A stretch of 42,530 bases of DNA from a virus: IMG/VR virus record IMGVR_UViG_3300006810_000099, positions 1 through 42,530 of that record; one strand, written 5' to 3'. Below, one piece after another: positions 7,476 to 18,300 of this stretch; the first letter of the stretch is position 1, and each line of letters starts with the position of its first letter. The notes beneath the pieces are model-generated. The model was not told the origin of the DNA. It ran no database searches and was given only the letters and a program-made list of their open reading frames with translations. Position numbers and translations under genes: made by a program.

Positions 7476-10400
7476 TTACCAGAAGGAACACCTGTAGGGC
7501 AGTCGGTAAGCTGTTCAAATCCTAAGTCGGTTATAGATTGGTATCTATCTACAGGTTCAAGATACTCTGTAGATATAACTTTAGGTCTCGTGTCTGGAGA
7601 TTGGTAGGTAAATCCGAGGTCTACTTTAATTCCATCTAGTCTCTTGAACTGAATGGCAAGCTCATTCTCTGAAGACACTTGCGTCTTATCTACCTTTTTT
7701 GTATAGTACAGAGAGTCTGCTTCTATAAATTGTCCTAATACCCTTCTAGAGATATTCTCTACTAGAGAATAAGAAGTCTGAGTATTAAAGTCCTCATCTA
7801 CTACTTCTACTCCCTGATACACCGCGAACTGTTCCGTACGAGTTAGAGAAGTAACTATGTCAGGACCTGGGCTAATAGAGATAGGAAATATCTCCTGTTG
7901 AGTATAGTTGTTTCTCAATCCTCCGGGAGTTAGCTTGTTGCCGGACAGCCGAACTATACAGTTCCTGTATCTTTTTTTACCATCCATCAAAGAAATTTCC
8001 TCAATAATTCTTTTTATGGATGGTATATCCATGCAGTTTTTGGATAAATCAATTGTAACCTTTCTGCTACTTCCTTTGTCAAATATGTTAATCATGGAGT
8101 TTTGACCATAGCCAGATATCATGTTATCTGACAAGTCTAGAGCAGAATAGCTACTGTCCTGAATATTAGAGAATCCGTTTTTAATATTTAACTGGCCAGA
8201 CAGTTTACAGTTTTTTGCACTAAACAGTCCGAGACCTATAAATCCTGAAGAGAACCAGTTAGTGATGTCCACCGTTTTTCTTGCAAAGAACAGATCTCCT
8301 GTAAAATTTACAGGACCACTAATAGTAATTTGAGTGTCAGAGACAGAGTATACAGTAGCTAAGTTTTCACCTAGCTGACTGGTCCTGACAGAGTCATTGA
8401 CTTGAACCAATGAACTTAAGTTTTCTACTCCAGTGAGTATGTATACACGGTCATCTGACGACTCCGAACTTTCTGGTATTAGAGTTGTCAGAGACAGACC
8501 AGAAATTTGAGAGATTAAAGAGTCCAGTGTAAAGTCTGTCAATACGTACTCTGTACCGTTCCAGACATAGACTTCATCTGCAGATAAAGACACGTAAAAC
8601 TTAGTAGAATCCCCAATAGGGGGGAAATCTTCCGAATTTTGATAGAATTTATTTTCCCTTACACAGGTATTTCTTAGGCTAGGAACATACCAATTAAACG
8701 GGTAATAAGAGGGTAAGGAGGAGTTTAAGTCAACATAGTTGACTCGGGTTTGAGAGAATCCTTCAAAGTCAGGTATTACACAGCCACCTCCCTCCTGGTT
8801 CATGTTAGAAGCTTCTATTCTACTGACATTCAGAGAAAACTCTTGATTCTCTGGTACGATGGACATAGACTTCAGATTATAAAACTTCGAGTAAGATATA
8901 TAGATTGTCATCCCCTTCTCCCCCAGAGGAGATAGGGGCATCGGGGGGAATATTCCAGTTAAACCAGAGTAGTCAAGTCTCAAGTCTTCTAGAAAATACA
9001 GATTCACCAGGTCATTTTTTCTTAGCCTAAAAGATCCTCCCAAGTTGTAAGCAGAAAAAGAAGTTATCTTATGCTCTTCCCCATCGTTTCTAAATTCCGC
9101 GAAGTTTTTAGGTAGCAGGTACCTGATGCTATTGTCTATAATGGCTGAATATCCGCTTGATCCACCAATACTGATGGTTTCCAAGTTACCAGTATCTGAA
9201 AAACTGCCAAGGGAGGGAATTATACCAGTACTGGAAGACCCGTACAGATCTAAATTTTTCAGTTTAGGCACTCTAATTGGCCTAGATTCGTAGTTTACAG
9301 GAGTACTGTCAAACTTTACACCACCAGAGAAAGCTACTGACATGGACTCGAGTAGATTCCATGGACCACCCTCTTGGAGATTAATCTCTACATTCGTACG
9401 TCTTATGTCTATAGTTACAGTATTTTCACGCCACGTAGTCCAATCCTCTTCAGGGTTGTTAATATACCCTGAAATATTATGATCCTGGTTATCTCTACCC
9501 CCAATCAAAAACGATCTAAATTTGTAGAAAGATACGTAGGAGGGGTCGTTAGCATTTAGAGAAGTCCCTATGTCTGTAATATCTCCTTCCGCTCCTGACC
9601 ACCTGATATCGTAGGTTAATACTTTCCCATTATTCTTCATCTTGGGTAGAGACCCAAAGATGTAACGGTACAACCTACTATTGCTATTCTGAATATTGCG
9701 GATATCAGGGCTAGACCAGTCCAGATCTTTTAGTTCAGGGAAAACATCATCAAATCTTGGACGTACTGCATAGAATCTGTCCCCCAAGACTAGCCTTTCT
9801 AGTGCTGTAAATGGCCTTATTTCTCTATCGTCTTGGTTTTTAATGTACTTCTCGAAGGTTCCTACTACTCTCTCTGATCCTGACCCCTCTGAACCATTCC
9901 AGTCATCTCCCTCTTCGTTTAGAAAAATTCCTTTTTTTGGAGTTGTGAGATAGCTGACTACTGTATAAAGAGGTCTGTTTCCGCCTACGGATACGTTGAC
10001 TCCTGTAATATTGTTGACTGTATCATCCGGGTTTCTGATGTCAAACCACCCCATCAGACCACTACGCCAAGTATCTCCGGATCTGGAGAGGTCTAAGACT
10101 TTTAACTTACTATCGAGTGTTTTTAGCCATAGGGGTAAGATAGACATAGAACCACCATTCACTCTAAACTGTTCCAGGTTATTAAATCCTATTAATCCCA
10201 AATCAGTACCGTCAGGGAACTCCCTGATATTAATCCCAGAAAATTCAATTGAGGTCACCCTGGCTGGATTTACGTACACATACAAGTAGACGTTGTACAG
10301 GTTTTGAAACCCCGATCTAGATATATCGATCTCAGCTTCGAATTCATCCACGTCTACGTCCGGTCTTTTCTGTATTACGGAGATAAAGTCTACAGGTGCA

Positions 10401-11245
10401 GTGTTAGGGATTTGTTGAGCAGGTTGAATTTGGACCCCGTAGTAGAATCTGTCCCCAACTGTAGTTTTTGCATTGAATTTGAATTTTATCTTGCCTACAG
10501 ACATTCTGCAATATATACGCATCGGTGTATTCTTAGTGGCTAAGAGTTTAACCGGAGTAATTTGACCAGTATTCCCGTTATCAATATTGACGTTTATGGT
10601 ATGAGTGGGGTTTTCAAATACTTCTGGCTTAGTCAGAAAGCTGGTTTTAGGTACAAAGATTCTATTTACATGAGATCTACGACGTACTCTGATACTGCCA
10701 GGATATCTAGCACTTTTGTAGTACCCGGTATCAGCCCCAGTTCCCAACTCAGAGTTGAACAAACTAGCTCTGGAGGTGGACATCGAGACTGTTTGTTTCA
10801 AAGACGGGCCGAAAATTCTGTCACCAATAGAGTTTGACCTGTAAGAAAAGCTTTCGCATTGTATGGACCCGTTGAAAATTATTGCGTTTTGACTTTTTAG
10901 ACTAGGCGATCCAGAACTCCCTCCCAGAGTATAGTCAGGAGAATAGTACTCTTTTCTTACAAATAGAGGGGTAGGAATTCTGTCTAAAAAGACCTCGTTT
11001 AACTGGTGAAGAGACGGTAAAAGAAGTCGATCAAGACCTGAAGCTGACCTCAAATCCTCAATACCACTAATTTGCTGAGAGAGGCCGAAAAAAGAATCCA
11101 GGGTTTCTGGGTCAATCTGTATATTTCTTAGGGCATCTCTTTTATCGGAGGTAAAGATCTCAGCTAAGTTAGCAAATCCATCGGATGCTAATCCGATCTC
11201 AGGACGAGAAAACCTACTAAAGCCCTGGAAATACCCTTCGCTCAT
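7430..11245 (-). CDS. Giant leucine-rich-repeat virion protein
   Basis: This 1,271-residue protein contains irregular leucine-rich repeats over much of its length. Examples are LEQFRVNGGSMSILPLWLKTL and LKVLDLSRSG (about 350-390), LERLVLGD and LKDLDWSSPDI (about 490-510), LKNLDLYGSSSTGIIPSLG (about 660) and SALDLSDNMISG with VRLSGNKLTPGG (about 1030-1110). LRR solenoids mediate protein or glycan binding, so a host-recognition role on the tail is plausible. A VYVWNGTEYV element at about residue 890 splits the repeat region and is shared with neighbouring structural proteins. ATG 11245 lies 21 bases after the motif core at 11267. It is first in a two-gene unit with the 660-residue protein. No signal peptide or membrane segment is seen. 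Confidence 0.75.
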   Translation of the reverse strand: MSEGYFQGFSRFSRPEIGLASDGFANLAEIFTSDKRDALRNIQIDPETLDSFFGLSQQISGIEDLRSASGLDRLLLPSLHQLNEVFLDRIPTPLFVRKEYYSPDYTLGGSSGSPSLKSQNAIIFNGSIQCESFSYRSNSIGDRIFGPSLKQTVSMSTSRASLFNSELGTGADTGYYKSARYPGSIRVRRRSHVNRIFVPKTSFLTKPEVFENPTHTINVNIDNGNTGQITPVKLLATKNTPMRIYCRMSVGKIKFKFNAKTTVGDRFYYGVQIQPAQQIPNTAPVDFISVIQKRPDVDVDEFEAEIDISRSGFQNLYNVYLYVYVNPARVTSIEFSGINIREFPDGTDLGLIGFNNLEQFRVNGGSMSILPLWLKTLDSKLKVLDLSRSGDTWRSGLMGWFDIRNPDDTVNNITGVNVSVGGNRPLYTVVSYLTTPKKGIFLNEEGDDWNGSEGSGSERVVGTFEKYIKNQDDREIRPFTALERLVLGDRFYAVRPRFDDVFPELKDLDWSSPDIRNIQNSNSRLYRYIFGSLPKMKNNGKVLTYDIRWSGAEGDITDIGTSLNANDPSYVSFYKFRSFLIGGRDNQDHNISGYINNPEEDWTTWRENTVTIDIRRTNVEINLQEGGPWNLLESMSVAFSGGVKFDSTPVNYESRPIRVPKLKNLDLYGSSSTGIIPSLGSFSDTGNLETISIGGSSGYSAIIDNSIRYLLPKNFAEFRNDGEEHKITSFSAYNLGGSFRLRKNDLVNLYFLEDLRLDYSGLTGIFPPMPLSPLGEKGMTIYISYSKFYNLKSMSIVPENQEFSLNVSRIEASNMNQEGGGCVIPDFEGFSQTRVNYVDLNSSLPSYYPFNWYVPSLRNTCVRENKFYQNSEDFPPIGDSTKFYVSLSADEVYVWNGTEYVLTDFTLDSLISQISGLSLTTLIPESSESSDDRVYILTGVENLSSLVQVNDSVRTSQLGENLATVYSVSDTQITISGPVNFTGDLFFARKTVDITNWFSSGFIGLGLFSAKNCKLSGQLNIKNGFSNIQDSSYSALDLSDNMISGYGQNSMINIFDKGSSRKVTIDLSKNCMDIPSIKRIIEEISLMDGKKRYRNCIVRLSGNKLTPGGLRNNYTQQEIFPISISPGPDIVTSLTRTEQFAVYQGVEVVDEDFNTQTSYSLVENISRRVLGQFIEADSLYYTKKVDKTQVSSENELAIQFKRLDGIKVDLGFTYQSPDTRPKVISTEYLEPVDRYQSITDLGFEQLTDCPTGVPSGKCWKSSTGLILRLTS

Positions 11246-11259
11246 CTTATACAGCCTGT

Positions 11260-11275
11260 CTAACTAGCTTTCAAC
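11260..11275 (-). promoter_or_regulatory. GTTGAAAGC-N4-TAG promoter-like motif
   Basis: GTTGAAAGC TAGT TAG is placed 21 bases before ATG 11245 in the 34-base gap after the 1,358-residue gene. Confidence 0.75.
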
Positions 11276-11279
11276 GGTG

Positions 11280-14200
11280 CTACTGCTCGTTGTAGTTTAG
11301 AGATATATAGATCTCGTTATCAGTTTCGTTGTGGTTAGACAGAGAGCGGGCGATAAAGAAAGTTGCTAGGTTTCCGTAGTCTTGATTTACTATGCTTTCC
11401 CCCGACACATTGAAGATGTCGCTCATGTCGATCTCAGTAGGGGTGTTTGCAGATACATAGTAAGTAGCTATGGGGTTTCCTAAACCGCTAGTTAACCACC
11501 TAATCGGGTACTCAGATTCCGTAAATATACCTGCTGAGTTTACTGCACCGCTGGACAAGAAGCTACCGCACTTTTTGGGAGATGTATTAATTGATTTGTT
11601 TGTGTCTAGATTTAGTGGGTCAGGGTTGTTAGTAGGGGCTGTCGATACCCCTTGTCTATCTATATGTGTATATGTACCTATAGATTTAGGAATACCTGCT
11701 GTCAAATGGTTTTCTATTTCAGTATCAGAAATTGATAGAGTACATCTGTGTGGTGTGAATGGTACTACTTCTATACCATTGTATCTCCTCTGTCCTACCC
11801 AGACCCCTCCCAGAGCCGTTCCTCCACGAGCCTGGATAAACGGTCTTACAAAAGGTATATTACCAGGTCCGACTTTTGTAACAAGTAGTTGCCTTATCTC
11901 AGACTTGGGATCAATGTTACCGATCAGGAAGGAAGTGTATGTTACGTTTACTTGACCTAGATTAAGACCTTGTGGTAGAGATAGTACTGGCATCAGGTAC
12001 TGGACAGTGTCTCCAGTTTCTCTGGAGTCACCGCTACTACAAGTAACATTAAAGCTAGAGTTACCCTGAGTAACAGTAACCACAAAAGTTTTATCTCCAA
12101 GGCTAGGCCAAGGACTTTCGGTGTCTACCAGGTAGTAGCTGAGAACACCGTCTACTACCTCTGAAATTAACGAGACATTTTCTCTAATCTCTCTGCTAGT
12201 CTTGCATGAATAGCCCCTGCAAATTCCACCTTCCGAACCAGGTACTGACAACACGGTAGTTTCCCTGTAAAAGAGGGTGTTTAACCCGTTCCACTCATTG
12301 TATTCTCCTACTTCAAAACCGAAGAAGTCTCTTGCTAAGCTTCTACCAGACTCCATATATAGAGTGTTATCTGGGTAATCAAATGCGAAGTCATATGGCA
12401 AACCTTCACCAAAAGTAAATTCGTCATACTCAGCATTCTTCTCAATACCCCACTCAGAGCTAGACCCATAGAGGAATAGATTTTGATTATATTTTTCTCC
12501 GTCCCATGTGTAAGTGTTCCCCCTCTGTGTATCAAGATAGATAGTGTTTAAATCTTGTCCAGAGGTAGGAAACTCGTCAAACCCATCGTACTCTTCTATA
12601 GTATTATCTCCAGAGTCAGGCCATGTAAACCCCATCCTAATGTAGTTAGTGTTAGAACCCCCTACCCAGTAGATAAAAAACTCGTCTGATACTACATCCA
12701 CAGAGCTAAAAAGAATCTGATCTCTCCGGAAGTAATCAAATTCTATCTCGTATCCGTCTTCAGTGGCCCCGGCTAGGGGGTATAGGGAGGGCAAATATAC
12801 CCTAGATAGATTTGGAACAGGGTTTCTACTGGAGAAATACTCAGCATCTTGTGCTCTGAGTAGTTTTACGTTGAGTCCGCCAGAGAAATCTAATACGGGA
12901 CCAGAGAAAATGTTGTAAAGGGCACTCCCAGAAACTTTAACTGGTTGATTTCCTATATGAGACCAGTTAGATTCAATCACAGGAGATCTAAATCCATCTA
13001 CAGGGTTCAGGTAAGTAATAACAGCAGTATGGGTTGAGACATCGTTGGCGGATATCCCTAAGGTTTCAAGATCGCTTTGAAAGTACCTGGAGATACTGAA
13101 TTTCCCTCTGAGTCTACGGTTGTTTTGTATGGGCAACCATCTATAGCCCTCCTGGTGGCTATAAGCCCACTCGGGACAACCAGTCTGCCTTACAATTTTT
13201 ATTTCACAGTCTTGTTGACTATATACGTTAAAGTTCTCAGGAAAGATCTCTTTCTTGTTGTAAATTCTTCTGCCGTATCTATTAACCAAAAACTGCACAG
13301 GTTTTATACCCATGATTGTTACCCAATCAATAGCATTAAGTCTAGTTTTGGCCAAAGTTAACTCAGGATTTGGTAACCTCCTTACTTTTGATTGAGAATT
13401 AGAACTATATAGAGTGCCCTCATCGTATCCATCGATATAATAAGAAGAACCGAATTTGTGTATAAACTGATCTACACGTACAGTAGAAGAATCTTGAATA
13501 GAAAGTCTGTACTTAAAGTAAAAGAAAGGATCTGCCAAACAGGGTTTACCGAGTTGATTCTCGATAACCAGTGTATGCATAGTGATCCACCTGCACTCGT
13601 TATTCCCCACAGGGACGTATGCGTAAAATCTAGCACCAATAGCACCGTACCAGCCAAACTCAATCTTGTACATGGTGACGGTATCAGGATTCAGGATGTA
13701 CCCGGTCTGGCCTTCTCCGCTCAGAGAGTCACCATTCATGAATTTCTGTTCTATTACGGTTTCGTACTGTACGACTCCGTTTCTTCCAATAACTCTTGTA
13801 TTTTCAGCATACCCAGAGTCTTTCAGAAATACAGTGTTTTCAAGAGGGACTGTGGACCGTCTGACAATGGAAAACAGAGCACCATCTGTCAGACGGAACA
13901 TGTATGCATCGGTGTCATTTTCTATGCCAAATTCCAGAATAGTTCCAGGTCCAGCACCGATTTCACTAACTTTAGCACCGTAGGTAAATCCGCTGATCCT
14001 TCCGGGTTGGTATCTGAAAGATCTTACGGATTTTAAAACTATATTACTACGGATTCCCTGAGACCCCCCAATTCTATTGTTATTAGTTGGGAGATTAATC
14101 CCAGGGTCGCTGGGCCAGAAGTTAGAGAATCTGTTGCTTTCGTCAGGAACAATAGGGTTGTCAAGAACAAAGTAGGGCAGTTTTAGTTCTTTCTCTACAT

Positions 14201-15356
14201 TAGTTACTGTAGACTCGTCTTTGTGTATGGTAAATTCCCAGTCTTTTAAATCCTGCCTTAACTCGTTATATCTCAGGGCAAAATAGCTTTCCCATGCACC
14301 AGAGCTGCCCGTTTTCAGAATGTAGTGACCTTTATTCTCATCGCTTGGTGGAAAATAAATCCTGGTAGTTGAAAAGAAAAAGCTGTCCCAAGACACGTCT
14401 AAATTTACTGGTAAAAAATTTAGAATCTGGGAGCCGGAAATAAAGACGTTGCTAGTACCCCACAGTGAAGAATTTGATCTCCAGTTGGGTATCTGGACGT
14501 CGTTAAAGTTATAAGCTTTGCCTTTGGGGAAGATGGGATTATTCAAAATTGTCCCAAATCTGTTTTGTTGTATATCCAGCCACAGTTTATCCCAATACAG
14601 ACCGTTAAACTCAAATTTACCATCCTCTTTTTTCAGGGGCGGGTATTTGGAGATTAAAGTCAGGAGGCTAAATCTTTCCCACTGGTCAGGAGTAAATTCC
14701 TCGACCATGAATTTAATCATTTTTAACGCAACAACTGAGTTAATGTATTGACCCCAGTTGGTGTACCTTTCCCCAACGTTGTCACTTAAGAGCAAGAGGT
14801 CTTGGATGGTTGGAGTAACGGGTGATAGGAAGGGGGTTGGATTAGAGGATAAGACTATAGCCGAGTTTCTGTCATCTTCCTCGTACTTCGCCGGATAGTA
14901 ATTACCCGTAGAGCTAGGTCTCCTGATCCACCAAGCGTCTCTGCCATCAACTACGTTGTCTTCTATGTCTACCCTCCAATCTTTCGGATCGAGACCGTAA
15001 GTAGATACGTTTCCGAAGAGACCTTGTTGTGTAGTCTCCCTGTTAATACCTAGTAGGGTTCGAGAGACCTCGCTTTCTACGGCAAATTGTTCTTCTACGG
15101 GGAGAGCAGCAGGATTGCCCTTACTAAAGACATTACTTGTGCTTCTGCCTTCAAGTCTATAGGAATCAGAATCTAGTACTACACTTGGTGCAGTATCTTT
15201 CCCATATTCACTTCTCCTGTACGACTCCGTTTCAGTAACTAGGGGGGCTCCCTGCTCTGTAGTAAGCAGAAAACCCCTAATATCGATCATCTGCTCGATA
15301 TTTTTAGTCTTCCTGGGAGGAGTTTTTTCTGACCTGATAGACTTTTTAGCTGACAT
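11280..15356 (-). CDS. Giant virion protein, FRYQPGR family, 1,358 residues
   Basis: This is the larger of two adjacent paralogues. Shared blocks with the 15360-18449 product are PVEEQFAVESEVSRTLLGI near the N-terminus, FRYQPGRISGFTYGAKVS at about residue 450, YKIEFGWYGAIGARFYAYVPVG at about 560-580, and KFGSSYYIDGYDEGTL near 640. The basic Lys/Arg-rich N-terminus (SAKKSIRSEKTPPRKTK) differs from its paralogue. A NTYTWDGEKYN element near residue 950 is shared with other structural proteins. The FRYQPGR signature occurs in large structural proteins of cyanophages; function is not established, and a tail-fibre or baseplate-associated role is likely. It is last of a three-gene unit started at the 20731 motif and begins three bases after the upstream stop. 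Confidence 0.72.
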   Translation of the reverse strand: MSAKKSIRSEKTPPRKTKNIEQMIDIRGFLLTTEQGAPLVTETESYRRSEYGKDTAPSVVLDSDSYRLEGRSTSNVFSKGNPAALPVEEQFAVESEVSRTLLGINRETTQQGLFGNVSTYGLDPKDWRVDIEDNVVDGRDAWWIRRPSSTGNYYPAKYEEDDRNSAIVLSSNPTPFLSPVTPTIQDLLLLSDNVGERYTNWGQYINSVVALKMIKFMVEEFTPDQWERFSLLTLISKYPPLKKEDGKFEFNGLYWDKLWLDIQQNRFGTILNNPIFPKGKAYNFNDVQIPNWRSNSSLWGTSNVFISGSQILNFLPVNLDVSWDSFFFSTTRIYFPPSDENKGHYILKTGSSGAWESYFALRYNELRQDLKDWEFTIHKDESTVTNVEKELKLPYFVLDNPIVPDESNRFSNFWPSDPGINLPTNNNRIGGSQGIRSNIVLKSVRSFRYQPGRISGFTYGAKVSEIGAGPGTILEFGIENDTDAYMFRLTDGALFSIVRRSTVPLENTVFLKDSGYAENTRVIGRNGVVQYETVIEQKFMNGDSLSGEGQTGYILNPDTVTMYKIEFGWYGAIGARFYAYVPVGNNECRWITMHTLVIENQLGKPCLADPFFYFKYRLSIQDSSTVRVDQFIHKFGSSYYIDGYDEGTLYSSNSQSKVRRLPNPELTLAKTRLNAIDWVTIMGIKPVQFLVNRYGRRIYNKKEIFPENFNVYSQQDCEIKIVRQTGCPEWAYSHQEGYRWLPIQNNRRLRGKFSISRYFQSDLETLGISANDVSTHTAVITYLNPVDGFRSPVIESNWSHIGNQPVKVSGSALYNIFSGPVLDFSGGLNVKLLRAQDAEYFSSRNPVPNLSRVYLPSLYPLAGATEDGYEIEFDYFRRDQILFSSVDVVSDEFFIYWVGGSNTNYIRMGFTWPDSGDNTIEEYDGFDEFPTSGQDLNTIYLDTQRGNTYTWDGEKYNQNLFLYGSSSEWGIEKNAEYDEFTFGEGLPYDFAFDYPDNTLYMESGRSLARDFFGFEVGEYNEWNGLNTLFYRETTVLSVPGSEGGICRGYSCKTSREIRENVSLISEVVDGVLSYYLVDTESPWPSLGDKTFVVTVTQGNSSFNVTCSSGDSRETGDTVQYLMPVLSLPQGLNLGQVNVTYTSFLIGNIDPKSEIRQLLVTKVGPGNIPFVRPFIQARGGTALGGVWVGQRRYNGIEVVPFTPHRCTLSISDTEIENHLTAGIPKSIGTYTHIDRQGVSTAPTNNPDPLNLDTNKSINTSPKKCGSFLSSGAVNSAGIFTESEYPIRWLTSGLGNPIATYYVSANTPTEIDMSDIFNVSGESIVNQDYGNLATFFIARSLSNHNETDNEIYISLNYNEQ

Positions 15357-15359
15357 GGA

Positions 15360-18300
15360 TTACTGCTCCTCCCAAGTCAGGGAATTTACAATAGACAGGG
15401 ATTGAGTTGGCTGACTACTGGCTGAAGTAGATTCCCACATAGCATAGGCACACAGGATGTCTACCTCATTGGTTAGAGGGTAAGAGACGTACTCTTTGTT
15501 GTAAGCGAAATAGTCTGTAAGGTCGTACTGAGAACCCCCGTTATTCGTGTATAGGGAGAAGATGATACTTCCCGTATTAGCCACTGGGGATAGCCTAAAA
15601 TCTTGTGAGACAGAAGCTCCGGATAACTGGGCAACAGTCTCAAAAGTACCAACTCTCTCAGTCTCGTTCCATTTCTTCTGGTCTTCGTATTGATTATGTG
15701 TGAATTGTCCAGAGAAAGTTTGTATGTTACCAGTAGAATCAAAAGTATACATTTTTACAGGCAATAAGTACCCGTAGATATTGAATGACTCGTTTTTAGA
15801 TGAGTAGTTCTGGACGTAGATTTTTCCATCTTTTTTAAAGATTCTTACGAGGATAGGAGTCTCGTTACCAGAGACGGAATTGGGGTCAAATCCTGTGATA
15901 ATCCTTCTTGTTTCCCTACCCCTTACATAACAGTGCATGTAAGAGCCATCGCTTGGAAGATAGGTATTCAATGTTTGGTAGTGAGAAGAACTAATGTTTT
16001 CTTCACCGCTAGAAATAATTTCCCTGGGAATGGTACCGGACCCTAAGATAAACCCCCTAGTCTTGTCCGAAATGTTGCTGTAAATTTCTACATCTATCTG
16101 ATCAGGCAAAGTAGAATTGTTAAGATTGTTTGTAATTAGTAGGGGATTCTTAATAAAGTTGATCGTGAGAATGTTTTTATCTTCAGTAGGATCTGTAACA
16201 CCAATTCCGTACTTAATGGGGTACAATTGGATTCTGTTACGGATGGCGGTGCCAGTGGTGTTACTGACTTCATCCCTAGCCCTTAAAGACACCATGGACC
16301 TTTGACGTCTAGGTACTATCAATTCGATAGACGAATTAGTTTGGAAGGCAGCAGTAGATTTATTAAAGTATAGGCGTGTATTCTGGGGATTAGTAGGATC
16401 TACAGTAGTCCAGATAACGGTCATAGTGGTATCAGACTTAAGATACGAGCCGATTAGCTGGTCTCTGTTTTCGACATTAAATACGGTATTAGACAGGCTC
16501 AGATAGTTTGAAGAAATAGATCCTGCTACAGCATTTGTCTTTAGCGCACTATATGCAACATTTTTTGCGTAGTCGGATGACTTAGAGAGGAGTTTTACAG
16601 TACCTTTGTCTCCACCATCAATGTAGTATGACGCACCGTATTTTACCAGGGTACTTTTCCCACCAATCAGGCCATTACTGATTCCTGCATGAGTCAAGTA
16701 GGTAATAGGTAGCGTAGCATTACCCAGAGAGGCTACATCAAGCTGGTTAGAGGCTCTCATATGGTGGACTCTCACCCATCTTGCTTCTCCGTTAGCCACA
16801 GGAACGTAGCACAAGAACAACGCACCAACAGCACCATACCACGAGAACTCAATTTTCCACATGGTTACCTTGGTAAAGTCGACATTGTAAACTGAGTCGT
16901 CAGTCAAAGTCCCAGTGGGTAGTTCTACAGGGTCGCCAGGTCTCTTGATGCCAGTATCAGAGGGGTCAACGTTAGCGGTAGACACATCGCTCCAGCGAAC
17001 AATATTCCCACTTCTACCATTAAGCTGGTCATTACTGAACATGGCCCGGACAGGACGCCACTCATAGACAGTACGGTACTGTTTGGGTACACAGATCTTA
17101 AACCACTCTTTGAGGGTTACATTCTTTCTACCAGCAGTGGAGGTAGTTGAAGGGTCGTATGAAGAAATTCTGTGTGGAGTAGGAAAAGTGGTATCGTATT
17201 GTTGACTTGAAATCTGATCCGGTCCCTGAACAGTAACAAGAAGGTTCCAAACCTTCACGCCACTGTTCGTAGAATTGGGGTTAGTATCGTAACCAAACCT
17301 CGGGTCTTTAGTGCCAACAGTCAGGGAATCTTCTTCAACAGTAATTTGAGTATTAAACCCTTCCCCTCCCCCTCTGCTTAAGTTGGTAACGATATCTTCC
17401 CACCTGCAGTGGGCGTCTAAGCGGATATACTCACCACCGTTAGTAGAAGATGGTTTCAAAAACTCGTCGTTTAATCTCCACTCTTCGTAGTCTTCTGTAC
17501 TAAAGGTTGAAGACTCTCTCTGGTCAAAGGGGAATTGGAACTGTCTGCCGGAAAGATGTTCTACAAATGTTCCGTCAGTTTGTCTATAGGCTAACCTGAC
17601 TGCGTAGTTCTCGTTAAAAGTATAATCAGAAATAGGTTCACCAGCTTCTATCTCCGCAACATCATCTGGATGATGGCACAAACTGGGATCGTAAATAGCC
17701 GCAGCTACATAGCATAGACCGTTCCGATAAATTACTGGATCCTCTCCTACGACTCCCCAGTTACCATCTTTCATATTAGTGGTACCTGACAGAGTAGCAA
17801 CAGCGTTCCAACGTTCAGGGGTAGCTTCAACTCCTGGTGGTTCGGAGGGAGTTAGAGCTTGGGTTCTGCGGATGCATCTAAAGTCATTGCTATCTCCTCC
17901 ATTAATGACCTCAAAATAGTATCCATCAAACTTGTCAAAAATGCCCCACTTCTTAATGGTAGGGGCACCCTTCATGGTATTCTTAGTACTATTAGGTGCC
18001 TTCGGCAGTTCAGAATTACTATAGGTCGACGCTGTACGATTCATCTTCACACCCATAGTGGAAGAAGATACACGACCCGGCTGGTATCTAAAGAATCGTT
18101 TAGAGGTCAGAATAGTAGTTCTTCCCTCATTGGCTACCAGTTCAGCTCCGGCTTCTTGGGCCAAGTGATTAACACCTCTTCCTGTCTCTGTATCGTTTTC
18201 TAGAGGAAATTGAGACCACTCACTGGGGTTTACGTCATAAGTGTTAACGTCAGCAAAAATACCCAGAGCTACTTCGGATCTGGGGATACCTAGAAGGGAC

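Noticed and set aside
12335-14036. Long plus- and minus-strand frames inside the giant virion genes
   Set aside because: They lack ribosome sites and promoter motifs, and their products look random in composition; they are shadows of the main genes.
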